Below, piece by piece: positions 42,725-55,496 of a DNA stretch of 64,000 nucleotides. Origin of the DNA: Parahoeflea alexandrii (GTDB taxonomy: Bacteria > Pseudomonadota > Alphaproteobacteria > Rhizobiales > Rhizobiaceae). The notes under the pieces were generated by a model. It was not told the DNA's origin. It saw nothing but the letters and a program-made list of their open reading frames with translations, and ran no database searches. Location of the stretch: positions 186,001 to 250,000 of the forward strand of contig NZ_JAAAML010000001.1 of NCBI RefSeq assembly GCF_024105735.1, written 5' to 3'. Every line of letters starts with the position of its first letter. Position 1 is the stretch's first letter. Position numbers and translations under genes: made by a program.

Positions 42725-45717
42725 GCGGCGCAAACCGGATCAAGGGCAAGGGCCGGCTGACGCCGGCGAAAACCCTGCGTTTCAAATTCGACAACAGGAT
42801 TCTGACCGCTGTGGAAGGCGATACGCTGGCTTCGGCGCTGCTTGCCAACGGCATTCACCTGACCGGGCGGTCGTTCAAGTACCACCGGCCGCGAGGCATG
42901 CTCTCAGCCGGGCCGGAGGAACCCAATGCGCTGATGGATGTCGGCCGCGATGCGGTGCGGCGGACACCGAACATCCGGGCGACGGTGCAGGAAGTCTATG
43001 ACGGCATGCAGACCCGGTCGCAGAACCGCTGGCCGTCGCTCGCCTTCGATGTCGGCGGACTCAACAATCTCGCGTCGCCATTCTTCGCGGCTGGCTTTTA
43101 CTACAAGACCTTCATGTGGCCGAAGGCTGCCTGGAAGAAGATCTACGAGCCGGTGATCCGGGCTGCGGCCGGTCTCGGCGTGGCTCCGAGCGAGCCGGAT
43201 CCGGACCATTATTCCAACCATTTCGCCCATTGCGATGTGCTGGTGATCGGCGGCGGCGCCACCGGTCTTTCGGCAGCCCTTGCGGCAGCCCATGCCGGTG
43301 CGCAAGTGATCCTGTGCGACGAGCAGCCGGAGACCGGCGGCGCGTTTCACCACGAAACCGATGCGACGGTGGATGGTCAGCCGGGCTGGGACTGGGCGCA
43401 GGCGGTGACGGCAGAGCTTCGCGCCATGGACAATGTCCGGGTACTGACACGGACCACGGCATTCGGATACCAGGCACAAAACCATGTCGGCCTGGTCGAA
43501 CGGGTGACCGAGCATCTCGCCAATCCCGATCCGTCCCTGCCGCGCGAGCGGCTCTGGCAGGTCCGGGCCAGGCAGGTGGTGATCGCCACCGGCGCGATCG
43601 AGCGGCACATGGTGTTTGCCAACAACGACCGGCCCGGCATCATGCTTGCCTCGGCGGCACGGACCTATCTCAATCACTTCGGTGTCGCGGTCGGCGCCAA
43701 GGTCGGGGTCTACACGGCCTGCGATTCGGCCTGGAACGCCGCCTTCGATCTCAAGCAGGCGGGCGTATCGGTGCCGGCGATCGTCGATGTGCGTCCTGAT
43801 CCAGATCCGGCACTGGTGGCGCGGGCCAAGGAACTCGGTATCGAGGTGTTCGCCGGTCAATCGGTTCTCGACACCTCCGGGAAACTCCGCGTCAAATCTA
43901 TGAAGGTTGGCAAGGCGTCGGGCGGGTCGACACGGGATATTGCCGTCGATGCTTTGATCATGTCGGCCGGTTGGACACCTTCGGTGCACATGTATTCGCA
44001 ATCGCGCGGCAAGGTGGTCTGGGACGAGGAAAGCAAACGCTTCCTGCCGGGCCGCAATGTCCAGGATTGCGTCAGCGTCGGTGCCTGCAATGGCGTTGAC
44101 GATTTGGCCGAAGCGATTGCCGGTGCGATGAAGGCAGGCCATGAGGCGGCACTCTCCGCAGGAGTTGAGGCCGGCAAACCGCCCGCTGCGCCGGACGCGG
44201 AGACACAAACCTCCTGGGCTGGAAGCATGATGGGCTCGGCGGGTGGCGCGGGCCCGGACACAACAGTGAAGGCTTTTGTCGACTTCCAGAACGATGTGAC
44301 CGCCAAGGATATTCGTCTCGCCGTGCGCGAAGGCATGCACTCGATCGAGCACGTGAAGCGCTTCACCACCAATGGCATGGCCACCGATCAGGGCAAGACC
44401 TCCAACATTCACGGCCTGGCAATTGCCGCCGAAATGCTCGACAAGCCCTTGCCCCAGGTGGGACTGACCACGTTCCGCTCGCCCTACACGCCGGTGACGT
44501 TCGGCGCGATCGTCAATCATTCGCGCGGAGCGCTGTTCGACCCGACCCGGCTGACGCCGATGCACGGCTGGGAAGAAACCCAAGGTGCTGTGTTTGAGGA
44601 TGTCGGCCAGTGGAAACGGGCATGGTATTACCCGCGTGCCGGCGAGGACATGCACCAGGCGGTCAACCGCGAGTGCCGCACTGTGCGCGAGGTTGCCGGC
44701 ATGTTCGACGCCTCGACGCTGGGCAAGATCGAGGTGGTCGGTCCCGACGCGGCGGAGTTCCTCAATCTGATGTACACCAATGGCTGGGACAAGCTGGAGC
44801 CGGGCCGCTGCAAATACGGCATCATGCTGCGCGAGGACGGCTTCATCTATGATGATGGCGTGGTTGGGCGTCTGGCCGAGGACCGCTTTCATGTGACCAC
44901 GACGACCGGCGGCGCGCCGCGGGTCATGCACCATATGGAAGACTATCTGCAGACCGAGTTTCCCCATCTCAAGGTCTGGCTGACATCGACGACCGAGCAA
45001 TGGGCGGTAATCGCCGTACAGGGGCCGAAAGCGCGTGAGATCATCGCGCCACTGGTCGAAGACATCGATCTTTCCAATGAGGCGATGCCGCATATGAGCG
45101 TCCGCGAGGGCAAGATCAGCGGTGTGCCGACACGGCTGTTCCGAATGTCGTTCACCGGGGAAGCCGGCTTCGAGGTCAATGTTCCGGCCGATTACGGTAA
45201 GGCGGTCTGGAAGGCGCTGTGGGAACGGGCAGAGCCGCTTGGCGCCTGCGCTTATGGTACCGAGACCATGCACGTACTGCGCGCAGAGAAGGGCTATATC
45301 ATCGTCGGCCAGGATACCGATGGCACGGTGACACCCGATGACGCGGGCCTGAACTGGGCGGTTGCCAAGAAGAAGGCCGATTTTGTCGGCATCCGCGGCA
45401 TGAAACGGCCGGATCTGGTGGCAAGCGGCCGCAAGCAGCTTGTCGGTCTCGTCACCAAGGATCCGAACACGGTTCTCGAGGAAGGCGCTCAGATCGTTGC
45501 CGATCCGAACCAGACGGTTCCCATGACGATGATCGGTCACGTGACATCCTCCTACTGGTCGGAGAACTGTGGCCGGTCGATTGCAATGGGTGTGGTCATT
45601 GACGGGCGGTCGATCAAGGGCAAGACGCTTTACGTGCCGATGCCCGACAAGACCATCGAAGTGGAAGTCACGGACACCGTGTTCATCGACAAGGAAGGAG
45701 TGCGCCTGAATGGCTGA
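42721..45717 (+). CDS. soxA: sarcosine oxidase alpha subunit
   Basis: This is the large subunit of heterotetrameric sarcosine oxidase, 998 residues. The N-terminal ferredoxin-like domain has FKFDNRILTAVEGDTLASAL (21-40) and SFKYHRPRG (52-60). A NAD-binding fold begins VLVIGGGATGLSAALAAA (about 172-189). The C-terminal half is a glycine-cleavage T-protein-like folate domain: F-R-S-P-Y-T-P-V near 586 and the GEAGFEVNVPADYG region near 814-827. The enzyme uses the folate domain to trap formaldehyde as methylene-tetrahydrofolate. It is translationally coupled to soxD (4-base overlap) and soxG (8-base overlap). Confidence 0.96.
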   Translation: MSGANRIKGKGRLTPAKTLRFKFDNRILTAVEGDTLASALLANGIHLTGRSFKYHRPRGMLSAGPEEPNALMDVGRDAVRRTPNIRATVQEVYDGMQTRSQNRWPSLAFDVGGLNNLASPFFAAGFYYKTFMWPKAAWKKIYEPVIRAAAGLGVAPSEPDPDHYSNHFAHCDVLVIGGGATGLSAALAAAHAGAQVILCDEQPETGGAFHHETDATVDGQPGWDWAQAVTAELRAMDNVRVLTRTTAFGYQAQNHVGLVERVTEHLANPDPSLPRERLWQVRARQVVIATGAIERHMVFANNDRPGIMLASAARTYLNHFGVAVGAKVGVYTACDSAWNAAFDLKQAGVSVPAIVDVRPDPDPALVARAKELGIEVFAGQSVLDTSGKLRVKSMKVGKASGGSTRDIAVDALIMSAGWTPSVHMYSQSRGKVVWDEESKRFLPGRNVQDCVSVGACNGVDDLAEAIAGAMKAGHEAALSAGVEAGKPPAAPDAETQTSWAGSMMGSAGGAGPDTTVKAFVDFQNDVTAKDIRLAVREGMHSIEHVKRFTTNGMATDQGKTSNIHGLAIAAEMLDKPLPQVGLTTFRSPYTPVTFGAIVNHSRGALFDPTRLTPMHGWEETQGAVFEDVGQWKRAWYYPRAGEDMHQAVNRECRTVREVAGMFDASTLGKIEVVGPDAAEFLNLMYTNGWDKLEPGRCKYGIMLREDGFIYDDGVVGRLAEDRFHVTTTTGGAPRVMHHMEDYLQTEFPHLKVWLTSTTEQWAVIAVQGPKAREIIAPLVEDIDLSNEAMPHMSVREGKISGVPTRLFRMSFTGEAGFEVNVPADYGKAVWKALWERAEPLGACAYGTETMHVLRAEKGYIIVGQDTDGTVTPDDAGLNWAVAKKKADFVGIRGMKRPDLVASGRKQLVGLVTKDPNTVLEEGAQIVADPNQTVPMTMIGHVTSSYWSENCGRSIAMGVVIDGRSIKGKTLYVPMPDKTIEVEVTDTVFIDKEGVRLNG

Positions 45718-46264
45718 TATCGCTCACGCCAATCGCATCGAACCGTTATCAGGCCGCGTCGGCGGAGCCGCGGGTGTCAGCTTGACGCCTGCTGGTGCCG
45801 CTTATCGCGTTTCGTTGCGTGTCGACCCGGCCGCAGCCAAGACCGTTTCCAAGAAGCTTGGTCTTGAGTTGCCGATGACCCCGAAGACATCCGTTCAGAA
45901 CGACAAGGGGCGGCTGGCCGCATGGCTTGGCCCGGACGAATGGCTGATCATCGATGAAAACGCCGATCCGCTGAAGGATCTTGAGAAAATCACCACGCTA
46001 CATTCCGCGGTCGACATCTCTCACCGCAACACGGCGGTACTTGTCAGCGGCAATGGCGCGCGGGCAACGGTGCAAAGCGGCTGTCCGCAGAACCTGAGTG
46101 ACAGGGTCTTTCCGGTCGGTTCAGCCACCCGTACGGTGATGGGTAAGATTGAGGTGGTGATCATTCGGACCGGCGAGGACGACTACAGGGTGGAATGCTG
46201 GCGTTCGTTTTCAGATTATGCTTTCATTCTGCTTTCGGAAGCGGCGAGGGATTGCCTGGCCTGA
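45710..46264 (+). CDS. soxG: sarcosine oxidase gamma subunit
   Basis: This is the gamma subunit of sarcosine oxidase, 184 residues. Family motifs are LAAWLGPDEWLIIDE (about 64-78), VDISHRNTAVLVSGNGARATVQSG near 101-124 (given in part) and C-terminal V-E-C-W-R-S-F-S-D-Y. It is the last gene of the operon. The folate-linked purU that often follows is not here. The convergent MaoC gene lies 57 bases away with no clear terminator between. Confidence 0.93.
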   Translation: MADIAHANRIEPLSGRVGGAAGVSLTPAGAAYRVSLRVDPAAAKTVSKKLGLELPMTPKTSVQNDKGRLAAWLGPDEWLIIDENADPLKDLEKITTLHSAVDISHRNTAVLVSGNGARATVQSGCPQNLSDRVFPVGSATRTVMGKIEVVIIRTGEDDYRVECWRSFSDYAFILLSEAARDCLA

Positions 46265-46321
46265 TTGCCGGGTAGGAATTCCGGCGGAGGCGGCAACTCG
46301 TTTGGGATCGTCAGTCGACGT

Positions 46322-46807
46322 TCAATCGTCCGAAGGGCGATCCTTGGGGTCAAACTGGATGATGGTTTGCCAATTGGCGACCAGCGCCGGCTTTTTGGAA
46401 TTCTCGATCTCGATGGTCACCACATAAGTGGTCATCAGCATGCCGGCGCCGCGAAACCGGGCCGATTCCAGCACGAAGCGGCCGCGGACACGCGCGCCAG
46501 CAGGCACCGGGGCCATGAAGCGGATCTTGTCGAAGCCGTAATTGATCCCCATCGTCTGCTCACGTATCCTGGGGACGCAATTGTAATTCATCGCCGAAAG
46601 CAGCGAGAGGGTCAGGAAACCATGCGCAATGGTTCCGCCAAAGGGCGTCTCTGCTGCACGTTCGGGATCGACGTGAATGAACTGGTGGTCGTCGGTGGCA
46701 TCGGCAAACTTGTCGATGCGGGATTGCGGGACCTCCATCCAGTCGGACAGTCCGAGCTCGCTTCCGACGAGGCCCTCGACTTCTGAAAGTGAAATTTCTC
46801 GCTGCAC
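46322..46807 (-). CDS. MaoC-family (R)-specific enoyl-CoA hydratase-like protein
   Basis: This is a hot-dog-fold hydratase of 161 residues. The catalytic Asp40 and His45 sit in DATDDHQFIHVD (36-47), the D-x4-H arrangement of PhaJ/MaoC enzymes, with T-I-A-H-G-F-L-T-L following (59-67). The C-terminal strand is TTYVVTIEIENSKKPAL. It is similar to the NodN-like MaoC subgroup. Members hydrate enoyl-CoA thioesters reversibly. The GTG start at 46807 has GGGAG six bases upstream. A perfect tandem 16-base repeat lies 20 bases further upstream. Confidence 0.88.
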   Translation of the reverse strand: MQREISLSEVEGLVGSELGLSDWMEVPQSRIDKFADATDDHQFIHVDPERAAETPFGGTIAHGFLTLSLLSAMNYNCVPRIREQTMGINYGFDKIRFMAPVPAGARVRGRFVLESARFRGAGMLMTTYVVTIEIENSKKPALVANWQTIIQFDPKDRPSDD

Positions 46808-46827
46808 AGGTTTCTCCCGATCTCATA

Positions 46828-46859
46828 TGCGGAGGCGTTTTGGTGCGGAGGCGTTTTGG
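46828..46859. repeat. perfect tandem duplication of 16 bases
   Basis: TGCGGAGGCGTTTTGG occurs twice head to tail (46828-46843, 46844-46859) in the 130-base gap between glgX and the MaoC gene, upstream of the latter. It may be a recent slippage duplication in its promoter or a repeated binding site. The rest of the gap holds nothing I recognise. Confidence 0.7.
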
Positions 46860-46937
46860 CCCATCCAGGCGGTGACATCAATCCATGCATCAGCTTAATG
46901 AAATGAAAATGGACGGGTAACTGCGGTCTTCAGGTGC

Positions 46938-48916
46938 TCAGCCGCTTGTTTCGCGCCAACAGACGACCGAACGGGCCGGAATCGCCTTCTCCACCGAAGC
47001 TTCCGGGCTCGCGGGGCGCCAGAGTCCGGGAGTGGCGGGCAGCGCGCACTGGATTTCCGATTGCCCGCGATTGAAAACCACCGTCAGCCGTTCACCGGGT
47101 GGCCCCAGAACCATCATGAATCCCTGACGCTCGGGGTCTTCCCAGTGGACCGGTTGCATCGGATGGCCATCGGCAGTCAGCCAGGAAACCTGGTCGGGCT
47201 CGGCGGAGCCATCACTGTCCTTGAGGAAGCGGGTGCCGGTCAGCGGGGGAGACTGGGCCCGCAACTCGGCCCAAGCGCGGGTGTATTCCAACCGGCCCTG
47301 ATTGAACTCGTCCCAATGACGCCAGGTGATCGTATTGTCCTGGGCGTAGGCGTTGTTGTTGCCGCCCTGGCTGTGGCCGAATTCATCCCCGGCGGTGAGA
47401 AGAATGGTGCCACGGCTGGCAAACAGGCTGGCGATCAGCGCGCGTGCGTCGGCTTCGCGAGCGGCAGCTATCGCCGGATCGTCGCTTGGCCCTTCCACTC
47501 CATTGTTCCAGGAATAGTTGGTGCCGTGGCCGTCACGGTTGTCCTCGCCGTTCGCCTCGTTGTGCTTGTTCTGGAAGCAGACAAGGTCGCCCAGCGGAAA
47601 GCCGTCATGCGCTGCAATGAAATTCACGCTGCGCGTCCTGTTCCGGCCGGAGTCATGGAAGATATCGGATGAGCCGGACAGCCGTGTCGCCAGGGCGCCA
47701 GTCATGCCGTGATCGCCTCGCCAGTAGCGCCGCATGTCGTCGCGGGCGCGGTCGTTCCATTCGAGCCAGGGCGGGCCAAAATTACCGAGCTGGTAGCCGC
47801 CCGGACCGATGTCCCAGGGTTCGGCGACCAGGATGCGGTCATGCAGCACCGGATCATCGGCGATGTATTGCAACAGCCGTGCATCTTTCGAGAAACCGTT
47901 GGCATCCCGTCCGAGAACCGGTGCGAGATCGAAGCGGAACCCGTCAATCCCGGCCTGGGTCACGAAGTGGCGCATGGCAGCGAGCACGAGTTCCTGAACC
48001 TCGGGCCGGTCACAGGCCAGCGTGTTGCCGCAGCCGGTGTCATTGACCAATGTTCCCGGATCATCCCGGTCGTGGCGATAATAGGTGGCGTTGCCCAGTC
48101 CGCGCAGGGAAAGGGTCGGTCCTTCCTTGTCGCTTTCACCGGTGTGGTTGAAGACGACATCGAGAATGACACCGATATCCGCAGCATGAAGCGCGTCGAC
48201 CGCGTAGCGCAAGTCGGCAATGCCGCCCGGTGCGAGACGGGGATCAAGCGCCAGCATGGTGACGGGGTTATAGCCCCAGGCGTTGGTCAGTCCGAGAGGG
48301 GGGAGATGCCGCTCATCGATCCAGGCCGTGATCGGCATCAATTCAACGGCGCTGACATGAAGCTTGCGCAGGTGGTCGATGATCGCGGGATGCGCCAGCG
48401 CCCGCAGGGTGCCACGCTCCGCACGCGGCAAATCCGGATGCAGCATGGTGAAGGCGCGGACCGGCACCTCGTAGATCAGCCCCCCGGGTTCGAACCTCGG
48501 GCGGCCCGGATTGAGCGGGGGCAATGGTTCTTCGAGAACCGCCTTGGGGACAATACCAGCAGTATCTTCACCGAATGCCGCCAGACGCGGGTCGTAGACA
48601 AAGGGTCGGTCAAGCCGTACTGCATAAGGATCAACCAGCAATTTGGACCGGTCAAACCTGTGGCCGTTTTCCGGTTGCCAAGGCCCATCGGCGCGAAAGC
48701 CGTACCGGACGCCAGGCTCAAGCCCTTTCACCATGGTGGTGAAGGTGCCATCCCCGTCCTGACCAAGATCATGACGCCCTGTTTCATGACCGGACCGATC
48801 GAAAAGACAGAGCGTGACACTTGAAGCCGATGGCGCCCGCACGGTGAAGCGCGTACCCGCCGTACTCAGTTCAACGCCGGCTTTTCCCGGCAGGCCGATG
48901 TCTGTGAAGCGGGTCA

Positions 48917-48917
<1 letters not shown>
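46938..48917 (-). CDS. glgX: glycogen debranching enzyme GlgX
   Basis: This is an isoamylase-type debranching enzyme (GH13_11) of 659 residues that removes alpha-1,6 side chains from phosphorylase-trimmed glycogen. An N-terminal CBM48 domain (about 15-110) is followed by the (beta/alpha)8 barrel: VILDVVFNHTGE (about 240-251), GFRFDLAPVLGRD with the nucleophile Asp (near 333), VAEPWDIG with the acid Glu (near 370) and NFIAAHDGFPL (near 441). Its ATG overlaps the pgm stop by one base. It is the last gene of the glycogen operon. Confidence 0.94.
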
Positions 48918-51986
<3,069 letters not shown>

Positions 51987-51990
<4 letters not shown>

Positions 51991-53258
51991 TCGTAGATCA
52001 ACCCCGCCTGATCGAGCATGTCCTGGGTGATCAGGCAGATGCCTGACGCGGTTCGCCGGAACCGGCTTGCATCGAGTTCGGGGTCTTCACCAACCACCAG
52101 TCCGGCCGGAATCTTGACGCCCCGGTCGATCACCACCTTGGACAGGTTGGCGTGACGGCCGATCACGCATTCGGGCAGCACGACGGCCTCGTTCAGCCTG
52201 GAATAGGACCGGCACAGAACGCCCGAGAACAGCAGCGATCGATGCAGTTCGGAACCCGAGATGATGCAGTCTCCCGATACCAGCGAGGACAAGGCCATGC
52301 CGCGCCGGCCCTCTTCATTGTGGACGAACTTTGCCGGCGGCCTGATCTCGGCATAGGTCCAGATCGGCCATGAGCGGTCGTAAAGGTCGAGTTCTGGCAA
52401 GATGTCGGTGAGATCGATATTGGCCTGCCAATAGGCGTCTACCGTTCCCACATCGCGCCAATAGGCTTCCTTCTCGGGCGTCTCGCGAACGCAGGAGTCC
52501 GCAAACCGGTGCGCCACGGCTTTGCCGTTTTCGACGATATAGGGGATGATGTCCTTGCCGAAATCACGGCTTGAACCGGGAGCCTCCGCGTCGCGTCGCA
52601 ACTCGTCCATCAGGAAGTCCGTGTTGAAGACGTAGATCCCCATTGACGCCAGGGCCATGTCGGGCTTGTCCGGCATGGCTGGAGGGTCAGCGGGCTTTTC
52701 AACGAAGTCTATGATCTCGTCCTTGTCGTTGATGTGCATGACACCGAAACCTGTGGCTTCCATGCGCGGCACCTCAAGGCAGCCGACGGTGACATCGGCG
52801 CCTGAATTGACGTGCTGCTGCAACATCAACTCGTAGTCCATCTTGTAGATGTGATCACCGGCCAGAATGACCATGAACTCGGGACCGTAGTCCTCGATGA
52901 TATCGATGTTCTGGAACACCGCATCGGCGGTGCCGGCGTACCATTGGGTCTCCGAAACACGCTGGCTGGCCGGCAGAATGTCAAAACTCTCGTTTCGTTC
53001 CGGTCTCAGAAAGTTCCAACCGCGCTGCAGGTGCCGGATCAGCGAATGGGCCTTGTACTGGGTGGCAACGCCGATGCGCCTGATCCCCGAATTCAAGGCA
53101 TTGGAGAGGGCAAAGTCGATGATGCGTGTCTTGCCGCCAAAATAGACTGCAGGCTTGGCACGGCGATCGGTGAGTTCCATCAGGCGGCTGCCGCGACCAC
53201 CGGCCAGGACATAGGCCATGGCATCACGTGCCAGCGGCTGAACCCGTTTCTGCTCCAT
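51987..53258 (-). CDS. glgC: glucose-1-phosphate adenylyltransferase
   Basis: This enzyme makes ADP-glucose from ATP and glucose-1-phosphate, the committed and allosterically controlled step of glycogen synthesis. It has 423 residues. The nucleotidyltransferase motif is [20 protein letters not shown] (18-37), with [13 protein letters not shown] near 133-145, VEKPADPP near 190-197 and [10 protein letters not shown] near 269-278. A C-terminal left-handed beta-helix begins near 310. GGGGAGG lies 5 bases before the ATG, so it has a strong ribosome site after the 30-base gap from glgB. Confidence 0.96.
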
Positions 53259-53288
53259 AGTAACCTCCCCTTTTGATCCCGGCCCGGT

Positions 53289-55496
53289 TCAGCCGGGCTT
53301 GAACATGATTGTCGCCAGCGGCGGCAGTGTCAGCTCGGCAATGTGACGGCCACCCTCAAGCCGTGTCATGACCTCACCAAGATTGCCCTTCCCGGAGCCT
53401 CCGTAAATGGTGGAGTCCGAATTGAAAATCTCAAGCCAGACGCCATCCTGCGGCAATGGTATCTGATAACCGGTCAGCACATTGGGCGTGAAATTCGATA
53501 TGATGACGACCGGTTTCTCGCCGGGTGAACGCCGGATCCAGGCGAAGACCGAATTTGCATGGTCGTCGGCGATGAGCCACTCGAACCCTTCCGGCTCGCA
53601 ATCACGCGCATGCAAGGCAGGTGTCTTTGCATAGAGCCGGTTGAGGTCACGCACCAGGTCCTGCATGCCGTGATGGCGCGGATCATCGAGATGGTCCCAG
53701 TCAAGAGACCGCGCCTCGCTCCATTCGCCGCGCTGGGCGAATTCCTGGCCCATGAACAACAGCTTCTTGCCAGGATAACCCCACATGAAGCCGTAATAGG
53801 CTCTCAGTGAAGCAAATTTCTGCCACTCGTCACCGGCCATCTTGTTGAGCATCGAGCCCTTGCCGTGAACCACCTCATCGTGGGAAATCGGCAGAACGAA
53901 ATTTTCCGAGAACGCGTAAAGCAGGCCGAAGGTCATGTCGCCATGGTGGTGTTTGCGGTAGATCGGGTCGCGCTGCATGTAGGACAGGGTGTCATGCATG
54001 AACCCCATGTTCCACTTGAAGCCGAAGCCGAGTCCGCCCTCGTACACCGGGGCGGAGACCCTTGGCCAGGACGTGGATTCCTCGGCAATGGTGACGATAC
54101 CGGGATGGCTGCCATAGACAGCCTTGTTCATGCTCTTGAGGAACTCGACCGCGTCGAGGTTTTCCCGTCCGCCATCCTTGTTGGGAATCCACTCGCCTTC
54201 CTTGCGCGAGTAATCGAGGTAGAGCATCGAGGCGACGGCATCCACCCGGAGGCCATCGACATGATAGGTCTCGGCCCAGAACAGCGCGTTGTTGACGAGG
54301 AACGAGGACACTTCCCGGCGGCCGAAATTGTAGATCGCCGTGTTCCAGTCGGGGTGAAAACCCTGGCGCGGATCGGCGTGTTCATACAATGCGGTCCCGT
54401 CAAAACGCGAAAGCCCGTGTTCGTCGGTCGGAAAATGCGCAGGCACCCAGTCGAGAATGACGCCGATACCGACCTGGTGAGCGCCGTCGACAAAGCGGGC
54501 AAAACCTTCGGGTTCGCCGAACCTTGCCGAGGGGGCGTAGAGCCCCGTGGTCTGGTAGCCCCAGGAGGGGTCATAAGGGTGTTCGGAAACCGGCAGGAAC
54601 TCGATGTGGGTGAAGCCCATTTCGACGCAGTAGGGGATCAGTTCGTCGGCCAATTGGTCCCATGACAGGAACGAGCCATCGGGTTGTCTGCGCCAGGAAC
54701 CCGGATGCACCTCGTAGACTGAAATCGGCTGGCGGCGCGCGTCGACCTGGGCCCAGTGGGCGCGGTGGGCGCTGTCACCCCAGTCATGGTCGAGATTGGA
54801 CGCCACGATCGAGGCTGTCGCCGGTCTGAGTTCGGCGCGGCGGGCATAGGGATCGGCCTTGAGCGGCAGTCTTTCGCCGTTCGGACCTATGATCTCATAT
54901 TTGTAGGCGGCACCGGGCTTCACGCCGGGGGCAAAGATCTCCCAGATCCCGACATCGGCCCGCAGGCGCATGACATGGCGGCGCCCATCCCAGTCGTTGA
55001 AATCGCCGACGACCGAAACCCGGCGCGCATTGGGCGCCCAGACGGCAAAATGCACGCCATTCGTGCCTTCGTGGCTGATGGGATGGGCCCCCATCTTGTC
55101 GAACAGGCGCAGATGCGAGCCTTCGGCGATGAAGTAGTCATCCATCGGGCCCAGCACGGGCCCGTAGGAATAGGGGTCGTCGACTTCCCAGGAGCCGGTC
55201 GAATTGGTTGCGGCATAGCGCAAGGGCTGGCGCATCGTGATTGAGAGGCGGCCCTCGAACAGACCGCTGACTGCGCCTGGCTGGAGCTGGCCGACATGTG
55301 CTCCATCAAGCGTCAGTGCCTGAACATCCTTGGCGCCGGGGATGAAGGCGCGGGCGAGAAATCCCTCAGGGATTTCCTGGACGCCGAGAATGGAAAAAGG
55401 GTTTCCATGCGTTCCGGAAGCGATTGCTTCTGCTTCTTCCGCCGACAGGTGAGGCACCTTGTGATCGGCGTCTGGCACGGTTCCCTTTTGGGTCAT
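53289..55496 (-). CDS. glgB: 1,4-alpha-glucan branching enzyme
   Basis: This is a GH13 branching enzyme of 735 residues that forms alpha-1,6 branches in glycogen. An N-terminal branching-type domain and CBM48 (about 100-225) precede the barrel. The catalytic Asp is in [16 protein letters not shown] (near 407), the acid Glu in VTIEE-type AEEST (near 460), and [15 protein letters not shown] lies near 522-536. The start at 55496 overlaps the glgP stop (ATGA). A longer frame to 55556 is inside glgP. The length and two N-terminal domains fit the long GlgB type. Confidence 0.95.
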   Translation of the reverse strand: MTQKGTVPDADHKVPHLSAEEAEAIASGTHGNPFSILGVQEIPEGFLARAFIPGAKDVQALTLDGAHVGQLQPGAVSGLFEGRLSITMRQPLRYAATNSTGSWEVDDPYSYGPVLGPMDDYFIAEGSHLRLFDKMGAHPISHEGTNGVHFAVWAPNARRVSVVGDFNDWDGRRHVMRLRADVGIWEIFAPGVKPGAAYKYEIIGPNGERLPLKADPYARRAELRPATASIVASNLDHDWGDSAHRAHWAQVDARRQPISVYEVHPGSWRRQPDGSFLSWDQLADELIPYCVEMGFTHIEFLPVSEHPYDPSWGYQTTGLYAPSARFGEPEGFARFVDGAHQVGIGVILDWVPAHFPTDEHGLSRFDGTALYEHADPRQGFHPDWNTAIYNFGRREVSSFLVNNALFWAETYHVDGLRVDAVASMLYLDYSRKEGEWIPNKDGGRENLDAVEFLKSMNKAVYGSHPGIVTIAEESTSWPRVSAPVYEGGLGFGFKWNMGFMHDTLSYMQRDPIYRKHHHGDMTFGLLYAFSENFVLPISHDEVVHGKGSMLNKMAGDEWQKFASLRAYYGFMWGYPGKKLLFMGQEFAQRGEWSEARSLDWDHLDDPRHHGMQDLVRDLNRLYAKTPALHARDCEPEGFEWLIADDHANSVFAWIRRSPGEKPVVIISNFTPNVLTGYQIPLPQDGVWLEIFNSDSTIYGGSGKGNLGEVMTRLEGGRHIAELTLPPLATIMFKPG

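Noticed and set aside
42904-45540. 878-codon open frame antisense to soxA
   Set aside because: Same antisense artefact. The composition is His/Arg-rich and shapeless, with no ribosome binding site.
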